From NCBI GenBank assembly GCA_044868295.1, contig JBIOWF010000089.1, forward strand, positions 1 to 64,000: DNA of 64,000 nt, written 5' to 3'. Origin of the DNA: JBIOWF01 sp044868295 (GTDB taxonomy: Bacteria > Actinomycetota > Actinomycetes > Streptosporangiales > Streptosporangiaceae). The position numbers and the translations under genes were made by a program. Of the stretch, positions 27,284 through 34,293 are shown one piece after another; position 1 is the stretch's first letter, and each line of letters opens with the position of its first letter. Under the pieces are notes generated by a model, which made no database searches, was not told the origin of the DNA, and was given only the letters and a program-made list of their open reading frames with translations.

Positions 27284-29202
27284 AGCGAATCACCCCTAGT
27301 GCCGCCACCCGGGCCGTCGCGCCCCGTTACATCACCCGAACCAGTGCCGCCACCCAAGGCAGTGCCACCCCGACCATCACGTTCCGTGGCACCGCCCGAA
27401 CCAGCGCCACCCCGACCATCACGTTCCGTGGCGCCAGCCGAGTCAGTGTCATCTGGGCCGGTGGGGCCATCGGGGCGGGCGAGTGGGAGTTCTTTCTTCC
27501 GGTCCTGTACGGCTTTCGCGGCTTCACGCAGGGCGGTGGACGTCGTCTCCCCGGGGCCGAGGCCGTCGAGCAGGGAGGTGAACCTGGCCTGTTCCTCGTC
27601 CATGAGCTCGCGGACTCGAAGGCGGAGATCTTCCCTGGCCTTCTGGGTCAACGTCCGGACGGCCTGGTCGCCGAAGATGGCCTCCAGAAGCTTCTGGCTC
27701 AGGACGCTCGTCCCCCCGGCGATGCCCACCTCGATGCCCGTCAGGCCACCTGTGGAGGCGAAGACGGCAAGCATGAGCAGCAGGCCGAGCCCGTTGACCC
27801 CGAGCGACGCGGCCCGCGCCGTCGTTCGCTTGTCGGCCCCTTCGGACCGCACCAGGTCGAGCACGTATCCCTGCCAGGCCCGCACCGCCGTACCGGCCCG
27901 GGATGGCAGGTCGGGTGACGCCCGGCCGAGGCGTCCCGCGGTCGCCACACCCGCACGTTCCAGCACGTCACGGCCTGATGGCAGGGAGAGCCATGCTTCG
28001 ACGGCCCGTTCGGCGGACCCGTCGGCGGCGGAGCGGATCAGGGACTCGACGCCGCTCTCCAGCGCCGCCCGCAACTCCTTGTCCGGAGCCGGGCGGCCGG
28101 TGAAGAAGGCGGTGACGCGATCGCGGATCCAGCCGACGCGTGACTCCAGCGACCGCATCAGGTCGCCGGTGCCGATGAAGTCCTGCCAGCGGGCCAGCAC
28201 CTCACCGCGGAGCAACGAGCCGTCCCGCATTCCTTCATCGAAGGCGGACGCCCCCGAGTCGTAGGCCTTCTCGACGATTGCCCGCAATTCGGCGATCCCG
28301 GCCCGCTGCCGGTCCGCCGCGTCCGCCAGCGCGGGCACTCGCGTGGTGAGGCTGTCCAGCGCCCCGGACAGGGTCTTGCGCACCACGTCCGCCCTGGCCT
28401 CGGCGTCGGCGGAGAGCCCGGCCAGCCAGCTCGCGATCGGCTGTACGGCTCTCGCGGGCAGCCTCGCGGTCTCCGACGGCAGTGCCAGTTCGGGAACGGC
28501 GAACAGCGGCGTCCCGGCCAGGCCATGTTCTTTGAGAAGCCGGGACAGGTCAGCGCCGACAGGCGCGAGAGCCTCCTGCGGCACCCGCTGGAGGACGATC
28601 GCGAGAGCCGTACTCCGCTCGCGTGCGATGCGCAGGAAGCTCCACGGGACCTCGTCCGCGTACCGGGACGCGGTTGTGACGAACAGCCAGAGATCAGCGG
28701 CGGCCAGGAGTTGTGCGGCGAGTTCACGGTTGGCGGTGACGACCGAGTCGATGTCGGGCGCGTCCAGCAGTGCCAGGCCGACCGGCAGTGACGCCGCCGT
28801 CACCACGCGGAGCGTTCCCGGCTCCCCGGTGCCTGGGCCGGTAACCCGGGGCAGGCCGGGAAGCACGCTCGTGGAGGTGAACCAGGCCGCGTCGGCCGGG
28901 TTCGCGGCCAGGGTCGGGGCGAGCGTGGTCGGCCGGAGCACGCCCGGTTCGGCGACGTTCATCCCGGCGAGGGAGTTGACCAGGGTGGACTTACCCGCGC
29001 CGGTCGAGCCGCCGACGACGGTCAACAGCGGGGCGTCGATGGCGGCCAGCCGGGGCAGCAGGTAGTCGTCGAGCTGGCCGGCCAGCTCCTTCAGGGCACG
29101 GCGATCAGCCGCGACGTCCCCGATCGCGAGTGGGAACAGGTCGTGATCGAGCTGGCGTCGCAGGGATTGCAGGGCCGCCAAGAGCCCACCACTCCCCGCC
29201 AT
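27280..29202 (-). CDS. dynamin-like membrane GTPase, first of a pair
   Basis: A 640-aa protein with G1 GGSTGAGKST near residue 65 and G3-like DAPDIDS near residue 150. The G4 position is degenerate (IVLQRVP, lacking N/TKxD), so nucleotide specificity may be altered. A helical region follows and two hydrophobic stretches near residues 470-510 (GVNGLGLLLMLAVF, GLTGIEVGIAGG) could insert in the membrane. The tail is a Gly/Asp/Arg repeat (GGATERDGRGG twice, then shorter variants), encoded by tandem DNA repeats. The downstream GTPase gene overlaps by 4 nt, so they almost surely act together, as in heteromeric bacterial dynamin pairs. Membrane-remodelling during division or sporulation is the best guess. 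Confidence 0.78.
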   Translation of the reverse strand: MAGSGGLLAALQSLRRQLDHDLFPLAIGDVAADRRALKELAGQLDDYLLPRLAAIDAPLLTVVGGSTGAGKSTLVNSLAGMNVAEPGVLRPTTLAPTLAANPADAAWFTSTSVLPGLPRVTGPGTGEPGTLRVVTAASLPVGLALLDAPDIDSVVTANRELAAQLLAAADLWLFVTTASRYADEVPWSFLRIARERSTALAIVLQRVPQEALAPVGADLSRLLKEHGLAGTPLFAVPELALPSETARLPARAVQPIASWLAGLSADAEARADVVRKTLSGALDSLTTRVPALADAADRQRAGIAELRAIVEKAYDSGASAFDEGMRDGSLLRGEVLARWQDFIGTGDLMRSLESRVGWIRDRVTAFFTGRPAPDKELRAALESGVESLIRSAADGSAERAVEAWLSLPSGRDVLERAGVATAGRLGRASPDLPSRAGTAVRAWQGYVLDLVRSEGADKRTTARAASLGVNGLGLLLMLAVFASTGGLTGIEVGIAGGTSVLSQKLLEAIFGDQAVRTLTQKAREDLRLRVRELMDEEQARFTSLLDGLGPGETTSTALREAAKAVQDRKKELPLARPDGPTGPDDTDSAGATERDGRGGAGSGGATERDGRGGTALGGGTGSGDVTGRDGPGGGTRGDSL

Positions 29203-29445
29203 ACACCCGATCTTCCCTCACGAAGCCGGCCCCAACGTCATCGGCCTCGAACTTTTCTCCCGGGAACGCGGCGACTGCCTCAGGGACGTGTAGACGCCCG
29301 CCCCTCAGCACTACAGAAGATGGATTTGCCCATGAGCAATTCAGGACAAATTCGGTGATCGAAAATACCTCTGTAGTAAAAGGGGGCGGGCGACGCCCCG
29401 CGCCACAGATCTCTTCGAGCGCGATATCTGCAGGGGAAGATCGGT
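29203..29445. other. intergenic region upstream of the GTPase pair
   Basis: Contains an A/T-rich patch near 29330-29380 that could serve as promoter DNA, but no clear elements. No gene is supported. Confidence 0.4.
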
Positions 29446-29655
29446 TCAAGAGCGAAGCGGTAGGGCTACACGCGGACGACGACTACGGCACGGGGAGGCG
29501 GACTGCTCCGTGGGTGGGGCGTTCTCAGCGACACCGCAGGCCCGGACCAGCAAGGCGGCGGCGACGGTGAAGAGGCCGGCGCCGACCGTCAGGCAGCGTT
29601 CGAAGAGCGAGTGAGCGCGGTAGGCGCGGCGGGAGACGCCGCACCTACCGCACAC
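29446..29655 (-). CDS. possible 69-aa small membrane protein
   Basis: A GTG-initiated frame with mostly G/C third positions over its first 50 codons and one hydrophobic helix (LTVGAGLFTVAAALLV) preceded by basic residues; a CGRCG pair of cysteines is at the N-terminus. The Arg-rich last 15 codons look less coding-like. It begins 12 nt after the stop of the secreted repeat gene. No ribosome-binding site stands out and no family is recognised, so this remains tentative. Confidence 0.3.
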   Translation of the reverse strand: MCGRCGVSRRAYRAHSLFERCLTVGAGLFTVAAALLVRACGVAENAPPTEQSASPCRSRRPRVALPLRS

Positions 29656-29666
29656 ACCGATCGGTG

Positions 29667-30269
29667 TCAGTCACGCACGAGGAGCCACGTGCCGGCAGTC
29701 CCACAGCCCTGCGAAGAGAAATTGGTGATGTGGTAGCCGGGCGGAATAGGGGAACCGCCGCAGGTGCGCATGCCACTCTGAGCGGTGTACTGGAGCCAAC
29801 TGCCGACTCCGCTGCATCCGCTGGAGCTGAAGTTGACAGTCACGTAGCCGGGCGGGATAGGGGAACCGCCGCAGGTCCACAAGCCGTCACGGGCGGTGTA
29901 CTGGAGCCAACTGCCGACTCCGTCGCATCCGCTGGAGCTGAAGTTGACAGTCACGTAGCCGGGCGGGATGGGGGAACCGCCGCAGGTCCACTGGCCATCG
30001 GCGGCCGGCACCTGGAGCCACGCGCCCGCCCCGTTACACATGGAAGTGCTGTGATTGATGAGGACGTATCCCTCCGGAATCGCCTCACCGGCGCAGGACC
30101 ATCCGCCGGCCCGGGCCTGCGACTCGGTGGCCGAGGCGGGCGCTGACGTGCTGCCGAGGACAAAGGTCGTGGAGAGCGCGAGCGCGCCCACGCCCGTGGC
30201 GATCTTACTGGCCACGGCCGCCAGCTTTGACAACTTCCGTCCAAGACGTCCACGTGTTTCTTTACGCAA
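29667..30269 (-). CDS. secreted protein of four Cys-pair PxPxGY repeats
   Basis: About 200 aa: basic start (RKETRGRLGRK), hydrophobic signal core and an ASA-type cleavage site near residue 48, then four tandem repeats of about 36 aa. Each repeat has W-x-C-(A/G)-G-x-(A/P)-I-P-x-G-Y, then about 12 residues, a second Cys and a G-x-W-L strand. Two Cys per repeat suggest one disulfide each. Repeats two and three are nearly identical, also in DNA. The TTG start at 30269 is chosen because AAGGAG lies 6 nt before it; the frame is open to 30305. A related single unit is at 39922-40122. The fold and role are unknown; it resembles a secreted binding or structural module. Confidence 0.8.
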   Translation of the reverse strand: MRKETRGRLGRKLSKLAAVASKIATGVGALALSTTFVLGSTSAPASATESQARAGGWSCAGEAIPEGYVLINHSTSMCNGAGAWLQVPAADGQWTCGGSPIPPGYVTVNFSSSGCDGVGSWLQYTARDGLWTCGGSPIPPGYVTVNFSSSGCSGVGSWLQYTAQSGMRTCGGSPIPPGYHITNFSSQGCGTAGTWLLVRD

Positions 30270-30579
30270 AACAATCTCCTTTCCGAAGAAATGGGCATGG
30301 CTCATCCGGGGTGCAAGTTGTCAAACCCCGTGTGATGCGGCTCTGGCAGGTCAAGCCGTGAAAGACGATGACACCGGCCAACAAGCCAAGCCGCGCGAGC
30401 CATTCGAGATAAGGACGAAGTAAATGCCCTTGACCGAAGACGTTACAAGGAGATCGTTATGATTTTGACAGAATGCTGGTGATTATTTGGTGACAAAGAT
30501 CACACCGGCTCGGCCGCATCCTGAAGACGACCGGAGTTCCGCCGTCAAGGCCGGCGTGGAGGCGAGTGGTTGTTTCAGC

Positions 30580-31269
30580 TCACCGGCGCGGCGCCCGGAG
30601 AACGTAGCCAACACCGCGGAGCGTGTGGATGAGCTTCGAGTCCGTCATGTCGATCTTGCGCCGCAGGTAGGAGACATAGCTCTCCACCACGTTGTGATCA
30701 CCGCCGAAGTCGTAGTGCCACACGTGGTCGAGGATCTGCGCCTTCGACAGAACACGGCCTTGGTTGACCATGAAATAGTGCAGCAGCTTGAACTCGGTCG
30801 GCGAGAGGCGCACGTGCTTGCCCTGCCGCCACACCTGGCGAGTCTCCTCGTCCATTTCCAGGTCGGCGACCCGCAGGCGGGCGAGGGCGCCGCCGTCGCC
30901 GCGGGTCCGGCGGAGCACGGCCCGGATCCTGGCCAGCATCTCCTCCAGGCTGAACGGCTTGGTCACGTAGTCGTCGCCCAGAGCCAACCCCGTGACCTTG
31001 TCTTCGGTCGTGCCCCTCGCGGTCAGGAACACGACGGGGATCCGGCGCCCCGACGCGCGGACCCGGCTGCTGACGGTGAAGCCGTCCATGTCGGGCAGCA
31101 TGACGTCGAGCACCATCAGGTCGGGCCGCACCCGTTCCGCGACCCGTACGGCCTCGCGCCCGTCCGAGGCGGTCAGCACCTCGAACCCGGCGAACCGGAG
31201 GCTCACCGAGAGCAGGTCCCTGATGTTCGGCTCGTCGTCCACGATGAGCAGGCGCGCTTCCGCACTCAC
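30580..31269 (-). CDS. OmpR-family response regulator (paralogue of the one at 32853)
   Basis: A 229-aa regulator with receiver domain (acidic pair 11-12, phosphoacceptor Asp55 in VLDVMLPD, TKPFS Lys) and a winged-helix output domain (LSPTEFKLLHYF, SKAQILDHVW, RGVGYVLR). The GTG at 31269 is chosen by alignment with its paralogue; the frame is open to 31368 but adds unrelated sequence. Compared with the paralogue it lacks one Gly in the LALG-DDYVTKPF loop next to the switch region. It lies 173 nt downstream of the sensor kinase gene, so it may have its own promoter. Mycobacterial TrcR-like regulators are the nearest named relatives that come to mind. Confidence 0.88.
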   Translation of the reverse strand: MSAEARLLIVDDEPNIRDLLSVSLRFAGFEVLTASDGREAVRVAERVRPDLMVLDVMLPDMDGFTVSSRVRASGRRIPVVFLTARGTTEDKVTGLALGDDYVTKPFSLEEMLARIRAVLRRTRGDGGALARLRVADLEMDEETRQVWRQGKHVRLSPTEFKLLHYFMVNQGRVLSKAQILDHVWHYDFGGDHNVVESYVSYLRRKIDMTDSKLIHTLRGVGYVLRAPRR

Positions 31270-31442
31270 GAGTCCGTCTCCCGTCGACTGGTCACTACCG
31301 AGCTGGTCGCTACCGTCATCACCGGGCTTGCCATTGCGCCTGGTTCGCGGCTTCACGAACCTCCACACTGCCCGGCGCTGCTTGGGTCAACCTCAGATAT
31401 TCCTGAGGATTTGCTGATAACTCGGACGAGACCGAGCGGCTC

Positions 31443-32849
31443 TCAATCCGGCGTGGCGTCAGGCGCGAGTGGAAGGACCATCCGGAAGGCTGCACCGGCC
31501 CCTGGGGCCGTCTCCAGGCTCACGGTTCCGCCGTGGGCGTGCACCAGGGACGCCACGATGGCCAGCCCGAGGCCGCTTCCCCCGGCCTGCCGGGTTCTGG
31601 AGGGCTCCGCGCGGTAAAAGCGTTCGAAGACCCGCTCGGCCTGCTCATCGGTGAGCCCGGGGCCCTTGTCCGCGACCTCGACGAAGGCCGTCGCGCCGAG
31701 CGCCCCGACGCGTACGGTGATCGGGGTGCTCGCAGGGGTGTGGGTCACCGCGTTGCTGATCAGGTTGCCGACGACCTGGCGGAGCCGCACCTCGTCGCCC
31801 GAGACGATCAACGCGACGTCGCCGTCCATCACGAGGGGCACGTCCCTGTCCGGGCAGAGGATCCGCGCGTCGTACACGGCGTCACCGGCGATGGCCAGCA
31901 GGTCCACCGGCCGTGCCTGAAGGGGACGCTGCTGGTCGAGCCGGGCGAGCAGCAGCAGATCGTCGACGAGCAGCCCCATGCGGGCGGCCTCGCTCTCGAT
32001 CCGGTGCATCAGCCGGGTCACGTCGGCGCTCGGTGCCTGCCGGTGGAACTCGGCGAACCCCCTGATCGAGGTGAGAGGCGTGCGGAGCTCATGCGAGGCG
32101 TCGGCGACGAATCGGCGCATCCTGGCCTCGGATTCGCGGGCGGCGGCCTCCGACGCGGCCTGCGCCTGGAACGCGGTCTCGATCTGGGACAGCATGCTGT
32201 TGAGCGATCGGGCCAGCCGCCCGACCTCGGTGCGGGGATCGTGATCGGGCACTCGGCTGCTCAGGTGGCCTTCCGCGATGGCCACGGCGGTCCGCTCGAT
32301 TTCAACCAGGGGCCGCAGGCTGCGCCGTACGACGACGATTCCGATGCCCGCGAGCACGGCCATCACCGCTCCGCTACCGAGCAGCTCGATCAGTGCGAGA
32401 CGGTTGGTGATCTCCGTGACGGTCCCCATGTGGATGGCGACGACCGCGCTCCCCATGCCCTCGACCGAGACGACCCGCGCCCGCCACTCCTCGTCACCCG
32501 ACACCGACTCCACGGTCACGGGGGTCTCCGAGGCGCCGGCACGCGGGCCGGGCTGGTCCTCGACGACCATCCCCGACTGGACGAAGAGCGTCTTCCCATC
32601 TGTGCCGCGGATCTCCACGCGACCTTCAGGAGGCACCCGGAGCCTGCCGAATCCCTCCAGCCCGTCCGGCAGCCGCTGGGTGACTTCGTAGGTCATGACG
32701 CGGAGTTGGCGGTCGACCCGGTCGACGAGGTAGCCGCGGAGCAGCGAGACGCTGCCGATGCCGATGACCGCCAGAGCCACCGTGAGCAAGGCGAGAGTGG
32801 CGGTGATCAGCTTGATCCGCAGCGGCATGCGCCCCGACAAGCGGCCCAC
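31443..32849 (-). CDS. two-component sensor histidine kinase (TrcS-like)
   Basis: A 468-aa membrane kinase: two transmembrane segments (about 14-38 and 155-175) around a roughly 115-aa extracytoplasmic sensor region, a HAMP linker, HisKA with His253 in ASHELRTPLTS, and a HATPase domain (NLISNAVTHTP, DKGPGL, GSGLGLAI). It starts with GTG 3 nt after the stop of the upstream response regulator; an ATG at 32828 is an alternative. Flanked on both sides by closely related response regulators, it may phosphorylate both. The stimulus is unknown. Confidence 0.9.
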   Translation of the reverse strand: MGRLSGRMPLRIKLITATLALLTVALAVIGIGSVSLLRGYLVDRVDRQLRVMTYEVTQRLPDGLEGFGRLRVPPEGRVEIRGTDGKTLFVQSGMVVEDQPGPRAGASETPVTVESVSGDEEWRARVVSVEGMGSAVVAIHMGTVTEITNRLALIELLGSGAVMAVLAGIGIVVVRRSLRPLVEIERTAVAIAEGHLSSRVPDHDPRTEVGRLARSLNSMLSQIETAFQAQAASEAAARESEARMRRFVADASHELRTPLTSIRGFAEFHRQAPSADVTRLMHRIESEAARMGLLVDDLLLLARLDQQRPLQARPVDLLAIAGDAVYDARILCPDRDVPLVMDGDVALIVSGDEVRLRQVVGNLISNAVTHTPASTPITVRVGALGATAFVEVADKGPGLTDEQAERVFERFYRAEPSRTRQAGGSGLGLAIVASLVHAHGGTVSLETAPGAGAAFRMVLPLAPDATPD

Positions 32850-32852
32850 GAC

Positions 32853-33560
32853 CTAAGCGCTGGCGGGTGGTGTCCGCATGACGTATCCGACGCCGCGGAG
32901 GGTGTGGATGAGCCGCGGGTTGGCGTTGTCCAGCTTGCGGCGGAGTACGGACACGTAGGACTCGACGATCCCGGCGTCACCGCGGAAGTCGTAGTCCCAC
33001 ACGTGGTCCAGGATCTGGGCCTTGGAGAGCACACGACCGGCGTTGGCCATGAAATAGCGCAACAGCTTGAACTCCGTCGGTGACAACGGCACAGCGCAGC
33101 CGTCGCGCCAGACCTCGTGGGACTCCTCGTCCAGCTCGATGTCGGCGAAGGTGAGTCGTGGCGCGGCCGCCAGTGGGTCGCCGGCCGTACGACGGAGCAC
33201 CGCGCGGATCCGGGCGATCACCTCTTCGAGGCTGAACGGCTTGGTCACGTAGTCGTCGCCGCCCAGGGTGAGGCCGCGGATCTTGTCCTCGGTGGCGTCG
33301 CGCGCGGTGAGGAACACGACAGGGGTGTACGTGCCGTTGCCGCGGAGCCTGCGGACGATGTCGAAGCCGTCCATGTCGGGCAGCATGACGTCGAGCACGA
33401 TGAGGTCGGGGCGCTGGCGCTGGGCCGCCGAGACGGCCTCGCTTCCGCTTGAGGCGACGCTGACTTCGAACCCAGCGAACCGCAGGCTGGCCGCCAGCAG
33501 TTCGAGGATGTTGGGCTCGTCCTCGACGATGAGCAACCGGGCTTCAGGGGATTCAGTCAC
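32853..33560 (-). CDS. OmpR-family response regulator coupled to the kinase
   Basis: A 235-aa regulator with acidic residues near 13-15, phosphoacceptor Asp57 (LIVLDVMLPD), Lys in TKPFS, and a winged-helix domain (LSPTEFKLLRYF, SKAQILDHVW, LRRKLD, RGVGYVMRT). The kinase gene starts 3 nt after its stop, the standard cognate arrangement. The second regulator downstream of the kinase (30580-31269) shares most of its sequence, so one arose by duplication. Upstream, the gene diverges from the LexA-box gene at 33698. Confidence 0.92.
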   Translation of the reverse strand: MTESPEARLLIVEDEPNILELLAASLRFAGFEVSVASSGSEAVSAAQRQRPDLIVLDVMLPDMDGFDIVRRLRGNGTYTPVVFLTARDATEDKIRGLTLGGDDYVTKPFSLEEVIARIRAVLRRTAGDPLAAAPRLTFADIELDEESHEVWRDGCAVPLSPTEFKLLRYFMANAGRVLSKAQILDHVWDYDFRGDAGIVESYVSVLRRKLDNANPRLIHTLRGVGYVMRTPPASA

Positions 33561-33668
33561 GATGACAATGCTGACGGTCGATTCTTAAGGTCTGGTGAAG
33601 ACGACCTCTGGGCGTGCAGCAGTCTATGAGGTTCGCATTAAAGGAACTGTTAGGGCGATAATATTCAC

Positions 33669-33690
33669 TCGAACTGCTGTTCGGTACTAT
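33669..33690 (+). promoter_or_regulatory. LexA-type SOS box overlapping a leaderless promoter
   Basis: TCGAACTGCTGTTCGG (33669-33684) matches the actinobacterial LexA box TCGAAC-N4-GTTCGA at 11 of 12 fixed positions and abuts a TACTAT -10 element (33685-33690). The GTG start at 33698 is 7 nt after the -10, so the mRNA is probably leaderless. LexA bound here would block RNA polymerase. Confidence 0.7.
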
Positions 33691-33697
33691 CGTTGGT

Positions 33698-34060
33698 GTG
33701 TATGTGCCTCCTGGATGGCCGGCCGAAGTGCTTCCGCCGGGCAATCCGGACTGGGAGATCTCGGCGACGGCATGGCTGCTCGACGCCGTGCCGCCGGACT
33801 ACCGCGCCTACGGCGTGCTGCGGCGGCATCCGATCGCGCTGGCTCGGATGGCCCGTCACCACGTGCGGGCGGCCGTCGAAGCGGCCCGGTCCGGATATCG
33901 GGAGGCCGCCGTCGACTTCAAGGAACACCTTCCACCCCATGTGATCGAGGCCGTGCTGGAGGTCTACCGCCGCGAAGGACCACGCCTCGTGCGCCTGGCC
34001 GACTCCATCGACCTCGTCGAGCGAGCCCTTCGCGGCGAGCAGTTCGTCGCCCGCCTCTGA
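33698..34060 (+). CDS. conserved actinobacterial small protein under SOS-type control
   Basis: A 120-aa soluble protein beginning VYVPPGWPAEVLPPG, with W-L-L-D-A-V-P-P-D-Y-R and VLRRHPIALARMARHH motifs followed by an Arg/Glu-rich helical half. I recognise this as a widespread actinobacterial hypothetical without a known fold name. The GTG lies 7 nt after a -10 element, with no ribosome-binding site, consistent with a leaderless transcript. A LexA-type box overlaps the promoter, suggesting induction by DNA damage. A hairpin terminator lies at 34245-34286. Function unknown; a link to DNA-damage response is inferred from the box alone. Confidence 0.8.
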   Translation: MYVPPGWPAEVLPPGNPDWEISATAWLLDAVPPDYRAYGVLRRHPIALARMARHHVRAAVEAARSGYREAAVDFKEHLPPHVIEAVLEVYRREGPRLVRLADSIDLVERALRGEQFVARL

Positions 34061-34244
34061 TCCACCGGGATCCCCCGATGGATTCACCATGCCCATCTCC
34101 CGAAGCCGGTTCTCCAAGGGCATCGGGCCTGGTTACGATACGTGCTAGGGCGTCACTTGCCGGGCGCGTCGAGAGCGACGCGACGGACCGCTGCGCGGTG
34201 TCGACGGCCGACATCTACATCTGGGGCTGAGCCCCACTCCGGCT

Positions 34245-34286
34245 CCAGCGCCCGTGCCGTTCCCCGCCAGGAGGCACGGGCGCTGG
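34245..34286. terminator. bidirectional hairpin terminator
   Basis: A perfect 14-bp stem (34245-34258 with 34273-34286) and a 14-nt loop, followed on the plus strand by TTCGTTTTC. It lies between the convergent genes at 33698 and 34294. Confidence 0.75.
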
Positions 34287-34293
34287 TTCGTTT

